A stretch of DNA of 64,000 bases from Notospermus geniculatus (lineage: Eukaryota; Nemertea; Pilidiophora; Heteronemertea; Lineidae): the NCBI GenBank assembly GCA_002633025.1, contig NMRB01000020.1:216631-280630 (forward strand), given 5' to 3'. Of this stretch, positions 50,338 through 63,605 are shown piece by piece. The notes below the pieces were generated by a model, which was not told the DNA's origin, ran no database searches, and saw only the letters and a list, made by a program, of their open reading frames with translations. How positions within the stretch are numbered: the stretch's first letter is position 1; each line of letters starts with the position of its first letter. A program made the position numbers and the translations under genes.

Positions 50338-50498
50338 CTATTCCTTGGAACCTTTTTGCCCACACAATAAATGTCTGTATAGCGAAGACTACGATCCGCA
50401 CGTGAACGGCGCCGATGATGTGCAGAAGATACTTTCGGTGGTGTGTTACCACCCCACTGAGGGGGAGGCAGGACCTGAAGCTGCGTCATTCGATTCAT
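50338..50498 (-). pseudogene. Orphan duplicate of FAM149 coding exon 1
   Basis: Same length, start context and donor as the exon at 34,636-34,796. The peptide differs at two residues (SRADRSLRYTD versus SRTDRSVRYTD) with further silent changes. The downstream exons are absent: on the minus strand the sequence runs through part of intron 1 and then reaches the duplication junction at 49,121. The low ratio of coding to silent change is what is expected of an allele of the real exon. Confidence 0.8.
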
Positions 50499-50530
50499 AC
50501 ACAATCGAATAGAATAAGAATGAACAAGCG

Positions 50531-51006
50531 TCGGTGAAGCCTATCCAAGCTATTCAGTAAAGGATGAGAACCATCGTGGAGATCAGGATTGTGGTCAAGT
50601 CTAATTCCAATGAGACAGATGATTATCACAAATAAAGCTTTTGCCTCTCCCTGAATGAGTTACTGGTTGAAAGACTTGAAAGATCCAAAGTGAGCAATAT
50701 TTGAAAATTCCCTGAGTTTTGCATGACTAGAGGAAAAGCATTCCCATTCCTGTGTGATCAGCAAGATGTCGGTGAAGCCTATCCAAGCTATTCAGTAAAG
50801 GATGAGAACCATCGTGGAGATCAGGATTGTGGTCAAGTCTAATTCCAATGAGACAGATGATTATCACAAATAAAGCTTTCGCCTCTCCCTGAATGAGTTA
50901 CTGGTTGAAAGACTTGAAAGATCCAAAGTGAGCAATATTTGAAAATTCCCTGAGTTTTGTATGACTAGAGGAAAAGCATTCCCATTCCTGTGTGATCAGC
51001 AAGATC
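50531..51006. repeat. 238-bp tandem duplication in F'
   Basis: The stretch beginning TCGGTGAAGCCTATCCAAGC occurs twice head-to-tail with period 238. Copy F has it once (about 34,831-35,066). The two units differ at a few bases. Confidence 0.9.
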
Positions 51007-54000
51007 AGAGGTAGCAAATCCAGTGGCTTGACATTCAGATATGGAAGATGTTTTTCTCAAACTCTCGTACTCCATAGAAAGAACAGGCGACAGCGCCGAA
51101 GTAACTTGCAATGCCTTCTGCCAAATGCTTCACGACATCCAAGGTGATAATATAGATTGCATAACCAAACATTTGCACCAAAGTTGCCGAAAAGTGAATT
51201 TCACACATGCAAGTTACGTTATTAACACCCACAAGAAGTTCACAAGACCAACGGTGTCAACCATGCAGGTGAGCCGGTTCTTGATAGGGCGTCCATCTTC
51301 CATGAATCACATGGAATCACATGACAACACAAATGAGTTCCCATTTTTTTCAAAATTCACGTCAATTTATGCAAAATAAACATCATCATGGTGCAAAATC
51401 TCTATAATTTTGAAGACAGCAAAGTTGTTTGGAAGCCTACACCCATCACTGAATTAAGGCAACACCATATTTCCTCTCTTCCAACTTCACCCATAATCCA
51501 ACATCGCGTTGTATTCCCTGCCATATCCGCCACCTTGCACATTCCAAAAGCCAGGAAGACATGGCAACCACTGTCAACACATTGGGACACAATGTCCCCA
51601 AATCACCGATGTCACCAAATCGCAGGTGATAAGTTCATGACGGCATACTGAAACCCATCAACATCTACCAGCGAAGAACAGGGATAACATCGCATTCAGA
51701 CTAGAGGAAGTATCACAACAATGTCGATATCCAAACGGTCATATTACTCGTGAATAAATCCTGATAGCAGAAAACACAGAATACACATAGCAACTGAAGA
51801 AGAATCCACGTCAACGAATACACAATGTAAAATCTACCGATCTATTTTCCTCGGGGTAATTCCACTTAAGTACACACTGCGATGTATGCTTTCACTAGCG
51901 TTCGCAAATATTACTCGTCCAAATGCCTACTAGGCCCATCTTATTATTGTTAATGATAATACATCCAGTGCAGCGCGTGAAGCACCACGACAGGCGAACG
52001 GTAATATCTCAGATGTCAGCTTGTCACGATGCATAATACATCCAACAGATTTTATATACAGCATTGATTTTCGAACGCGCGAGTAAATGCAACAGTTAAA
52101 CATTGCAGATGAGCTCGGCAAAGTATAATTGAAAATTTTATGAACAAAACATTCATTTCAAAGCGGGTCAGTATATAAGGTCTGTATTGAATTGCAATGA
52201 ACTGGGCTTATAAGTTCTTAGCAAACAATTGAAATACATCAGTTAAGTAAAAAACTTCAAAGAGTGAATTTAGAATGGCCATAAAAGTGGCTTATCACAT
52301 TTGTATGTTGTATTCACTCATTGCCAAATATAGCTACAAAAGGTAAGCACAGCAGACAAGATATAATGAAATCATTTATTTGAAGACATTTCCTTCAGTT
52401 TTGTTTCTAAATTGTAAGAAAACACCACAAATGGAAGATTTAGAGCCCTCGTGGAACAACAAACATTGAACAGCACAGACAAAACCGTGACAATTCTTAT
52501 TTAAATTAAGTCTTCGGATGCCTCAGGACAAAGTTACATGCCAATTTTTTCCATGATCGAATTTCTCCGAGGTGTCAGTTTAATAAGCATTGAAGCTTAC
52601 AGCAATGTTTGCTGGAACATTGTAAATAGGTTATTTTCCAATAATGCATGACAATATCGCACTGATGCGCTGACCGAGGTTAGACAGAATGAATAGGGAC
52701 ACTCGGTGCAGCCATATCAAGAAGTTTTCACAGAAAAAAACGATCCGCTCCTACTGAAATTTTCACCACCTTGATAAGACTCGTCTCCTGTCCAACCAGC
52801 CAGTGGTACATGTAACAGCGAGGCTGGACTGATACTATGTCGAAACAAACATGGCCGCCATACCTTCATCACTTGAGAAGTTCAACGAGCTGTTACCTAA
52901 CTAACATTATTATTATTATAGCGTGACTAACCCTTCATCAGGTACATACCGGTAATATGTAACATGCTTCAACTCATTCTTTTATGTGTAGCAACAATGC
53001 TCCCAATACCTAATTGGTAACTTAGATCATTCAAACAGATAGATTTGAAGAGTCTTATCATGTATGCATATACAACGATGCCTAAAGGTCAAAGGTTATG
53101 TCGGCCGTCGCGAGATACAAAACCTAACGCATACTGTTGGGCTTATTAAAGTGAACCTCCAACATTCAAAACAATGTATACAGGAATGTTTGGACAATGA
53201 AGTTAAGAAATATTCTTCTTTAGTTTACGACATTAAGGTCTTCCCTAGTAAACAGCAGAGGCCATGTCAACAAAGTTAACGGGCAGACTCGTATTTATCA
53301 ATCCAATAGAACCTTCATAACAATCATCAAGTGCATTCGCTACCATATTGATTGGGAATTGGGAAAGAAATGTAAACAGAGACATCTAGAGGAAAATAGT
53401 ACAACTACAATAGATTTTGCTGATAAGAGATTAATTGGCAGATTGCATACAAAACATGTATTGATAGAGTATATCAAAACAATGCATTCAGGTATGACCA
53501 TTTCCATCTTACCCTTTGATGATGAGGACCTCCTCTAATGGCTTCTCAAGAACATCACCCAATGATGGTGTAGCACAAATTGTCATTTTGTGACATTTTT
53601 TTCTCCATAGGCTCCTGTATTTATTCCACAATTTTGACATTCAATGTGTGGTCCATTTGTGACAATCTGTGAGAAGCAGTCTAGCATGGTACATGTGATG
53701 TTCCTTATAGCAACTGTCAAGAGCCATGATGTAATCGACAGGACCAGAGTATGCTGATAATGCAACTGTCTCCACAGCAAAACACATTCTTGTTATTGTT
53801 TTCCCGACAGCTGCTGATGTTCTGTATAAACGTCATATTGTGAAAATACAGAAAGCAATCTTTAGGTAGCAAAGCCTGCCAGTCATCATAACATCTTCAT
53901 GAACTCAGGGAAGCATACATAACAATTTTAATTTTGTTACCAATTTTGCCGCAGAACAATTTAGATTGTGATAATCAGGAAGGATATATAGAATTAGAAA

Positions 54001-57000
54001 TAATAGTCAGCAGGTAAGCATGGGACGGTACAGTTATTTTCATTTAAACTACACTGCATCTTGGAGGAATCCTCCAAGATTGCATTAAGATTCTGAAAAA
54101 GCTGTCTTCTGTTTATCAATCTGAGCATATTTCAAATGAAAACTATATATCTGGTACAGGTAGCATGGTATGTTGCCATGGCCACAAACAATACAACAAT
54201 AATTATATACTAAAACTCATTCCAAAAGCACTTCATGGAACTGTCAGGTCTGTAGGGCTAACTTCTGTACTGTTGTTGGTTTTAAAAATTCATTCATTTC
54301 AACTTTTCACAGTAGTGGCACACTCATTAGTGCACCTCTTATGTCAGTGAGTTCTGTCGATTGTGGGAAAAACAAAAACACTTTAGTTCTTGTGTGCTAT
54401 TTCAGAACATTTTAAATTTTTTGGCAATATGTTGAAAAACTATAAAAGTAGCATGCCGTCATGCTACTGGGAGTACAAGAGTGAAATGCTGAGCAAATTG
54501 GTCTACTTTTTGGTGAATACAGAAGACAAGCTGTTACTTATGCTTCCGGGATTCATGTCACATGATGGCATGGGGTCGTATTTTAGAACGTTCCTAAACG
54601 TTAAAGTCGATCTTTAAAAGTCTATTAGTAAAACCATTGAGAACAATAGATTTAAGGTGCACCTTAGAAACCCGATGCTATTTCATATTAAAGTTTAAGG
54701 AACGTTCTAAAATACGGCCCATAGAATCACTGATGATCCACAATCGTACAATGTACGTTTCCTGATTTCACACTTGGTGAAATTGACATCGTGAACAGTA
54801 ATCGGTCATCATTACCACAAGTACATCCAATCCACAAGCAGACAAAACATCCCAGAACATCTAAAGTAAAGAAGAGGACAGTACTCCATCTGTAAACTGA
54901 ACAACTTGTAACATCCGGTGGAAACTGAACAGAACGTTCAGGTAGCCAACTTCTTTTATCATGGTGAAGCAACGTCTTTGCGCCAAGATCCAAGCTCCAA
55001 ATGCTGCAGGATGAAGATGATGGAGCATGCACGCATCCTCCTGCATCTAGGTAGTCTCAGACAGCAGCCCAACATTACTTCTTCAGGTACATTTCACTGT
55101 TTTTCTTTGACTACGCAACATGGCCACACAGAAGAGAAAGAGCTACTCTTTTCCACTGACTGCTGCATAGCCTTGCCAAGGCTAACAATGAACTCAAGTG
55201 GCTACACTAGAAGTCACTGAGGACATGGAGGACCTCAGACTCATGCAATTAATTGAGCAACAGGAAATCATTGACGAATGCACAAACCAATTGAACGGCA
55301 ATTGCACACAATTTGATCCATTTTCCACAGGAATTACCGGTATACAGAAACTGGACTATCCCACAGCACAATAATTCTGACAATTAGTATCCAATTGACC
55401 ATGCATGAATGCAATCAATGCAATCAATGCTAAGCTCCAGAGTTGCAACTGAACATCAGTGTCTATCTTATTCCTTTGGGAGCTCTCAGTGCAAGTATCG
55501 AAGTCGAATTTGTAATCATCCAATTGGTTCCAACACCATGACATCAGGACTGTCCCGAAACCAAATCATGAAGACACTTTCCAACAATCAGCAACAAAGC
55601 GATTAATGAAGCTTTATTGAAACGAGCTCCACCCAATCACATTTTTGCACTTGTAATGGACAACTCTGTGCGGTGCAGTGACATCACATGCACAAATCGG
55701 CTCTCATCACTGCAACATCATCAAGTTTCAATGACGAGGTCTATTGTTTTGAGGATTCCTGAATACCACGCATAACAAATCGCTGTGTATGTTTGCCAGG
55801 TGAGAATTGCTTGGAATGCAAAAACACATGTCGATTTCTGAAACAACTTGGAAACAGAAAACACAACCACGATGAAACTTGAAAGACTTTGTAATGAATT
55901 GATAATGAAATATCCACAAGAATATGTTAGCTCAGTGGTAGACCGTGATCCGTTCTAACGACTACATAAATCTAAAGCTAAACTTGATTCTCGTCAATCA
56001 ATACAATGTCATTCCGCAGGACTTGTCGATGTCAAAGATTAGTGTATCCAAGCCGGTCCCTAGCAACGCAATTTCTGAAGATACCTGCTTGCAAAGAGAT
56101 AGCGAGAAGACTCATAAAATGGGCACATAAGCATCTTGACATTGACAACAAATCACAAAGCTGTTGCTGGGATACCACTCAGTATTGGAGCCAAGGAACG
56201 GCAGTCCTCAGAACAGGCGCGGCACATGGATTTTCACATGGTCAATGGTCAGTCTCAGTAAAACCATTGCAACATAAAATATCGCCACTACCTACCTGCT
56301 CATAACCTACATAAGTAACCATGGCAACATAATCATCTTTACTTTGTTTAGATCTGTTTGTATTGGTATCCAGGGTAACCAGTAATTTGCGGAGAAGGGG
56401 GACACAGATTGATGAGCTCAATCAAGTCAATGTGCAACTACAACAGTTGAGTTGTATTGTAACACTAAAGTAAGGCTGATTTTCTGAATGATTACAAGAT
56501 AGATTGAAGAACAGTATTGCCATCATCAGCCCATTTCCATCAATTGCAGTTTTCAGACTGAAGATACCTCAACCACCGCAACCATGAAATGAACAAGGGT
56601 ATTTCATAGCAGAGACATCAACATGTAAGATGTAGCAATATCATCTCCAGCAAATGAAACTAGGGGGACATCTATCAACACTTACCTCAACTAATAATCT
56701 ATGGGGAAAGTGAAATCCATTTGGGCAGTTCTTTGATAAACATTGTGCAAGAATACAGCAAATCCTGTGCCTACTGTGACGATTATTTTTGAAGAAGTGG
56801 AAACAGTTGGTATACAGCAGAATGTATGTATGTGGTATTGGCAAGGCTTTTTTCCATGGCTTTCCCCCAAACGAGCTATTTCATCCTCTCTTATCTATTT
56901 TTGATTGAACTTGATATTTTCTGGCCCCAAGATTATGATTGCATTTCACACTTCTATTCATGAACTTTGTGAAAATAAAGCAGTTTACAGTAATAGTGAG

Positions 57001-57061
57001 AACAAGTATAAAATTTCTTGCATATTTTCAAACATTGAGGCCTGCTATTGATATAATCTTA
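51007..57061. other. F' counterpart of the FAM149 upstream region
   Basis: Homologous to about 35,067-41,540 with no gene recognised. It lacks the Helitron-like element present in F and carries small TA-flanked CCGGTA and CATGTA insertions at several points. Confidence 0.4.
54577..54716. mobile_element. Short inverted-repeat element (copy F')
   Basis: Counterpart of 39,168-39,302. Arms read TAGAACGTTCC and GGAACGTTCTA instead of TAGAATGTTCC and GGAACATTCTA, so complementarity is kept by changes on both sides. Confidence 0.65.
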
Positions 57062-57253
57062 GGCTCCAGTTCCATAGAGTTCACGTTTACACTTTTCACG
57101 CGCCACGCTTCACGTTTTCCTTTCGTTCCTCGGAGAAAGCATGTCACAGGACAGGTAATGTGTGTCTCGTTGTGCGCTGAATCGAGGAACGAAAGGAAAA
57201 CGTGAAGCGTGGCGCGTGAAAAGTGTCAACGTGAGCTCTATGGAACTGGAGCC
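57062..57253. mobile_element. TTA-target MITE (PIF/Harbinger-like)
   Basis: Termini GGCTCCAGTTCCATAGAG and the complement of CTCTATGGAACTGGAGCC with TTA on both sides (57,059-57,061 and 57,254-57,256). F has the empty site AATCTTATAGAG near 41,549. The arms extend through ACACTTTTCACGCGCCACGC and its complement to a short central loop. Confidence 0.85.
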
Positions 57254-57736
57254 TTATAGAGAACTCAAAGGAGAAATTATTATACTTAGCCATTCAATTT
57301 GTAATAGGCCTACAATGTACAAGTGATTAGATTGAACTAATGTATAAAAGTTCTAGTCTGCACCTCAAGAGAAAGTGCATGACAAAGCTGCTTACTTATG
57401 CGATGGTGTTTGGAACAAAACAAGAAACCTTTTCAATTCAACCAGAAAAGGGTACATTCACAACCATTTGACCATATACAAACTGAATTCATGAACTTCG
57501 GGACATGAAAGCAATTTGAAGTTCAAATAAAGTGATAAGGGCTATGTCTACTGACACAGACATGGTCAAATTTTTCACCAAATTTTCTGAGTATGTTTTC
57601 GTCTACATTTTATTTTCTGTACATGAAGTCCTGAATCAAACCAAAGAATCATATGAAAATTTTACCATGTGCAGCTGGCATTTGGCCTGAAGAAATCTTT
57701 TCACTCCAACAGACAATTTGACAGACTTCTGCTTAA

Positions 57737-58108
57737 AGGGACTGGGAAAATTTTTTCAAGCTTCGGTTATTACAAAATGCTAGTCTTTCATGATAAATTC
57801 CCACCATCAATTCACTTTTTCAATTAAGTGTTAATTACTGGCACCCAGACAAATCAGTTATCACCACACCATGGAGCATTCACCACGTCACTGGGAACCT
57901 AATCAACATTAGAGTACAAGCTCGCTCCATACAAAACATACAGCGATAGGTTGCCAGTGACGTGGTGAATTCTCCATGGTGTGGTGAAGACTGATTTGTC
58001 TGCATGCCAGTAATTAACACTTATTTGAAAAAGTGAATTGACGGTGGGAATTTATCATGAAAGACTAGCATTTTGTAACCGAAGCTTCAAAAAATTTTCC
58101 TAGTCCCT
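57737..58108. mobile_element. TTAA-target MITE (AGGGACTGGGAAAA termini)
   Basis: AGGGACTGGGAAAATTTTTT at the left and the complement of AAAATTTTCCTAGTCCCT at the right, flanked by perfect TTAA (57,733-57,736 and 58,109-58,112). F has the empty site CTGCTTAAATGCTGAC near 42,031. Long inverted arms (about 150 bp) include TTCACCACGTCACTGG and its complement. Confidence 0.9.
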
Positions 58109-58753
58109 TTAATGCTGACAATTCAGATGGAAAAATTTAAAATACCGATACAACAATACCCTAAACACACAGGGGAATGGACACAGTAGGGCTTCCATTC
58201 TACTAACATGACAATACTGTAACTGAAGTGCATCTTCAGCTACAAATACATTATTGTATCTGTCCACCAAAAAATTCCTTCCACAGTTTGGCAAATGCAT
58301 TAATACAGTACCTCAATTAGGAGCTGGGTGATGCATCAAATCACATTACTGACCTTTGAAGACAATACCAGGCAAATATAAAGCTGAATTCACATAAAAT
58401 ACATGTATGTATGGCTTACTTTCCACTACACTCATTCCCCATTGACTTCACACTGAAGATCAAGTCAAATCTACATGGCTACACTGGTGCAATGATCCCT
58501 CAAATCAAATTGCACTTCTGCCACTATGGTTGACTGGATACAATCTATGATGGCATGACAATTCATCATTTATGCATATTTAATAATGAAGACGGACAAC
58601 CTAGAAACATGACAACAAATACCCAGTTCATTTCTTGGAGAGTTACATTGATTGATCAGGTTGAACAAGAAATGCAAGATACACAACTTCTTGATACATC
58701 GTATTTTAATACACAGATGTGCCCCTGAGGAGTCACAATCACATGACATCTAT

Positions 58754-59397
58754 CAACTGTGATTTCCATAGTAAGGAAATCATAGTTGAACTGGCAACAA
58801 GAAAAAACTGCGAGATGGGGCAACTGACAATATATTCACTGGTAAGAGCTTACATGTAGGCCGCATTGCCACGTGGCACTGGGCAGGGCAAGCATGGCCT
58901 AGTAGGCTACATGTAGTCTGCCTTGCCCTCCTCTCTACTCATGGAGGTACATGTTGTATGCTGTACTGTAGGCCCTATAGGCACCTCCTGTTGTAGCCTG
59001 TAGCTAACAGGTGCACGGTGATCAATTCTTGATTCGCTTGATTTGTGGAGAAAATTATCCATTACTGTAAAGCGAAATATTTTCACGTCCTAAATGTTCG
59101 CGAATGGCCTGAAAATCCAACATTCGCGGGGAGAAATATTCACAGTAAAGGGCCTTATAAAAATGTTCTGCGGGGAAATATATTCGCGAGTGTTACACCC
59201 TGAATAATGAAGAAGATTGACACCACACTTCTCCGGAAGCAGGAAGCTGTGTATCCTGGCACGACCTGTAGCCTACTATCAGCTGCATACTGCAATGCTT
59301 GTTTTAAGTTTGTGTAAACACTCTTTCCGGGCACAAGGCAGACTCCGGGAATGACATCACGATGGGAATCCCCACGCTGCATTGGTCAACTGGTGCT
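58754..59397. other. F'-specific segment replacing F 42,647-43,098
   Basis: Flanks align to F on both sides, but the interior is unrelated. It contains a CTGTAAAGC-type inverted repeat (about 59,065-59,155) related to the 29,689-29,898 MITE, a hairpin near 58,766-58,796, and TAGGCC-rich sequence. No gene recognised. Confidence 0.6.
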
Positions 59398-62012
59398 GAT
59401 GACTTATCAATATAGGATTTAGCGGGAAACAAAATTCGCGTTATGTCGGGTGTCGATGGTAATTTGCATTTGGTTGTGCAGAAAAAATTTAGCAAGCGCC
59501 GCAGGCAGCAATTCGCGATTTTTGCTAGAATTTTTCCCCGCGAACATATTTCGTGATATAATGATACAATACAAATCTACGACAGCAACAGGACATCATG
59601 CATGACAGGCACTGAACCTGTTCTGTCACACCGTGACACTGTGTTTGTGCATGCAAAAACAGGCCAATACATAACGCCTGGGCTAAGTGCGTGATAGTGC
59701 ATTGCATAGTGCAGTGCAGTGCAGTGCACTGCATGCACTACACTCAACACTGCATCTCAAAGCCGAAACTTACACTTCTAATGGGACCACCTTCCGGGTG
59801 TACCGCCCTGTCATACTCTGTGTGGGACCTCCCTTGTCTTGTAATTCATTGGAACGTCTTGTTTCAACAACATTTTTCCAACCAGAAGTCCCCCCTTCAT
59901 AACCCATGGCCGCGGCCATCATTCCGCAGTCGGTTGCCTACACATCCACATGCATCATCATATGACGGCTTCCCTGACGACATGGTGGCTGCATACTTTC
60001 AGCATATATTCAGTTCATCCACAATTATTATCCATCTTTCTACATGCCACACTTCAATCCTTTCTGAACATGATAATCAGGAAGAAATAAAGTGGGTAAA
60101 ACGGTCATTTAAATGAGTTTTCGGGGGTTAAATTTGAGGTGTCACATTCCAAACAAACAAGATGGCGAGTCTTTCTATCCCACAATTCCATTCAATATTT
60201 ACTCACATGACCATAACAAGCTAAATATAGCACTAGCACGTGTGCGCTTGTCATCGGCATGGGCGTGACCATCTTTAGGCATATCCTCATGGCTCCTCAC
60301 ATTACCCAATGGTTCTTTTGGATGATGTGGAGGTCTTGTAACCAATAATATCATGATATCAATCTGTCATGCATTCCTTGATTTCTGCACTGGGAGGTTC
60401 TTGTGTCGAAAATTCTGACAAGTTCGGTTGGATAGTGACTGAATATTGGTAAATTGAGAAAAAAATCTGTTTCTTTAAAATTTATCAAATATTTATTTTC
60501 TGGATACATTGTATGTCATTTTTTACACAGTCACTGTACACATTTTCATTCATTCCACAAAACATTATCTCACATCACAGTATAACAATTTCACATCATC
60601 AATGATTATCTTTTTAATACGCAACTGAATCAATTTAAAATTGATCAGATGAGATATGTGACAAAGAATGACAAAGTGAACACATTATCATCACAATTTT
60701 AGATGGAACTAGAACACACAAGTGAAGACACACAAAGCTAATCTCTTAATCCACTCAACACAAACTAGCTAGATAAAGCATACTACCACTTGACAACATG
60801 CTTCCACACAGCTCCATGAATCTTGGAAAGTGAAATCATGATTTTTAATATACCCCGGTAACTAACCTTCCTGTAGATGATATGTGAGATAAGATGTACA
60901 GAAAGTTTCACTCGGCATATGAATAATAAAATACACTGAATAATAAGCAGTGAGTGATACCAGGAAGCCATTCTCATGGTTAAGTCAGCTCAGACTGATT
61001 TCCCAAGTTTCACATTGGAATAAAACTACGGTAAGCATAACAAACATTTCCTCCTAACTGGATTCTTACTAATTGAACAAAACTAACAAAAAAAACCTCC
61101 TAACTGGCATCTTATGAACTGAGATACATTTATCGGACCAAAAACTTCAAATTCTCTCTTGCCAAACTTTGTTTCAATTCATTATTTTAAATAGAAGATT
61201 ACAACGAAGTGACTTGGATATTGATATGTAATGTACATGAGATGCTTAGGACACCCAAGAGTAATAGATTTCCTCCGGTTCTTGTTTGAGACTTTTATTG
61301 TGAACAGACTTTTACATAAGCTATGGTCCAATATAGGTAATACAACACAGATCATCAGTACCGGTACCGGTATGTATAGCAGGCATCTTTCGATTGGTTG
61401 TTGTGTCCTTGACGGTAAACAAGTACTTTTGTTTTGCCAGCCTGATACTTGTCTCTGGAAGTTGCACTTAGACAGCACATCCCAGCTGCAGTCTTCCTAA
61501 TTCTTTGGAGACACTGGTGTCCAGGATCTTCACAGCCATGTGTCTTCAGTTTCCATTGCCCTATGACAGAAGGAGAAAAAATAGAAGTGTTAGGCCACAG
61601 TAATCCTGGCAAAAACAATCCTTCTCTGTGCTTCATTAAATCAAACTGATGGTGCTGTTAGAATCTAGATTTTATTCCTTCGCATACATTTAAATCCAGT
61701 AGCATCACTTTGTCATATTGACAAGACCAGGCTATTCTGCACGTCTTGGCTTTCAAATGGCATATATGGTAAGGAATCACAAGACCTGTCACACTGATCA
61801 CTGGTCATGGTATGGGAATCAAGGGATAAATTTCTCCAAAGTTAAGAGGAATTGTGAACCAGCCTGTGATGTGCAGGATGTTGCTATTTACCACTCGAGG
61901 GCAGCAAGGCCTTGAGGGAAGGCAGAATCATCCAGAGAATATCAGAGGTTCTTGTTAGAGCTTGCTCCTTTCATCACACCCACAAATGGTGACGGAGTGA
62001 GTGAGCACTTAA

Positions 62013-62248
62013 CGCCCCTATTACATAGAGCTTATACGCTATTCGGTATTCTAGGCACGTTTCGAAGGGCACGCATATAGTGTGAATCGAACAAGATTAT
62101 TTCAATGAGTGGTTTACATAAGACTAAACTATTCTGAGGGCACGCTATTCTCTTCTTGTTCGATTCGTGCATGTCCGATTTTTCCAAATAGTATACCGTA
62201 TACCAAATAGCGAATACCGAATAGCGTATAGCTCTATGTAATAGGGGC
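62013..62248. mobile_element. TTAA-target element, short form
   Basis: CGCCCCTATTACATAGAGC and the complement of GCTCTATGTAATAGGGGC, with TTAA on both sides. It occupies the same site as the 1,257-bp form in F and shares about 150 bp of its left side, then reaches the right terminus quickly. Confidence 0.8.
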
Positions 62249-62971
62249 TTAAGAACCCATGATTAGCTAAGGATGGACAGAATAATGCCGGTGTAATTAA
62301 CCTTAGAGAAGAGTTGAGCAGGGATTGTGGATGCACCTTAACCAGTGGTGGGGAATTGGTCTGTCACTGCTGCCTGTTTACCGTACCTACTCTTTGCCAT
62401 TTTATATGACGGAATACTCTTTCGAAATCACTTTTTTCGGGAGCTCAGGCTCTATAGCACTGAAAACAGGCAGATGATGACAACAGTGGGACAAAATTGC
62501 ATGGGAAAGCAGTGACACCATAGGAATGAAGCTGATAAAGGAATTCAGCGATGGCGAGGTGCAACTTGCATGTCTTGAGGCCCTCAACATATGGTACAAA
62601 GTTGAGCTAGTTGATTGCTGCCACCACCAGAGTAAAGAAAGTGAAGCGGCTGAAAATTCACCTCAGATCAGTAAACAGTAGAAATGACTGTGCACCCAGG
62701 ACCATTTTGGTGCACGTACACCGAAACCAGATTCCAGCACATTTTGCACTGCGGTTCCCACAAGCCAATGGCTTCCAATGAAGTGTCCACATAGAAATTG
62801 GTTTTGCCTCTATCGTTTCTGCAGTGTGTGGACACTTCATTGAAGTACCATGGGATGGGAGTTATTGGCTCATGGAAACCACACTGCAGAACACGCTGGA
62901 AACTGGTTTTGGTGTGTATGCACCTTTGTGAATCCAAGATACAGAATAGCACAAAATTGACACACAAAATG

Positions 62972-63145
62972 ATAATAAGCAAGAAGTCAATCTCCAGAAT
63001 TCACGAATTTTCGACCCCAACCGGGGTCTTTTTCAAGTGGAACTTTACAATCTGAAAAGTTTCAGATTGTAAAGTTCCACTTGAAAAAGACCCCGGTTGG
63101 GGTCGAAAATTCGTGAATTCTGGAGATTGACTTCTTGCTTATTAT
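62972..63145. repeat. 174-bp perfect palindrome (86-bp arms, 2-bp spacer)
   Basis: ATAATAAGCAAGAAGTCAAT opens an 86-bp arm repeated in perfect inverse orientation after an AG spacer. The wider insertion (about 62,934-63,156) is flanked by GCACCTTTGTGA and GCGCCTTTGTGA and is absent from F (near 48,258). Each arm includes a smaller inverted repeat (GACCCCAACCGGGGTC). Confidence 0.9.
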
Positions 63146-63605
63146 GCGCCTTTGTGACATTCAGATTGCTAGCAGGAACTCCTCAATCCAGTCATCTTCT
63201 TTGATTTGTTTTGGTTTTCCATTTCATGACATTCCATTTCAAAGAAGGAAGTGCTGGAAAAACCCATCACAATGACGCTCTGGCATTGGTGAAAAAAGTC
63301 AACATACTTCTGCAATTTACAAAGCAATTGAAGCAAAAAGCATCGCATACTGCATAATGGAATGGCAGGATATGAAATCTCGGATGGATGGATGGTATGA
63401 TTCGCCCAGGCAGATCGACAGCATAACTGATATGATGCGGGTGTATTTTTACCAGAAGTGGAGAGAACAGATGCTGGATGCACCTCAGCCAGATTATAAT
63501 TATGTCCTGGGGGGCCCTTCAAGATAGGCTGGGGAGCAGGTTCATGATATCAATGTCATTTGTCATTTAAGCCCCCTGGCCCTTGCAAAAAACATGGGTC
63601 ACTTT

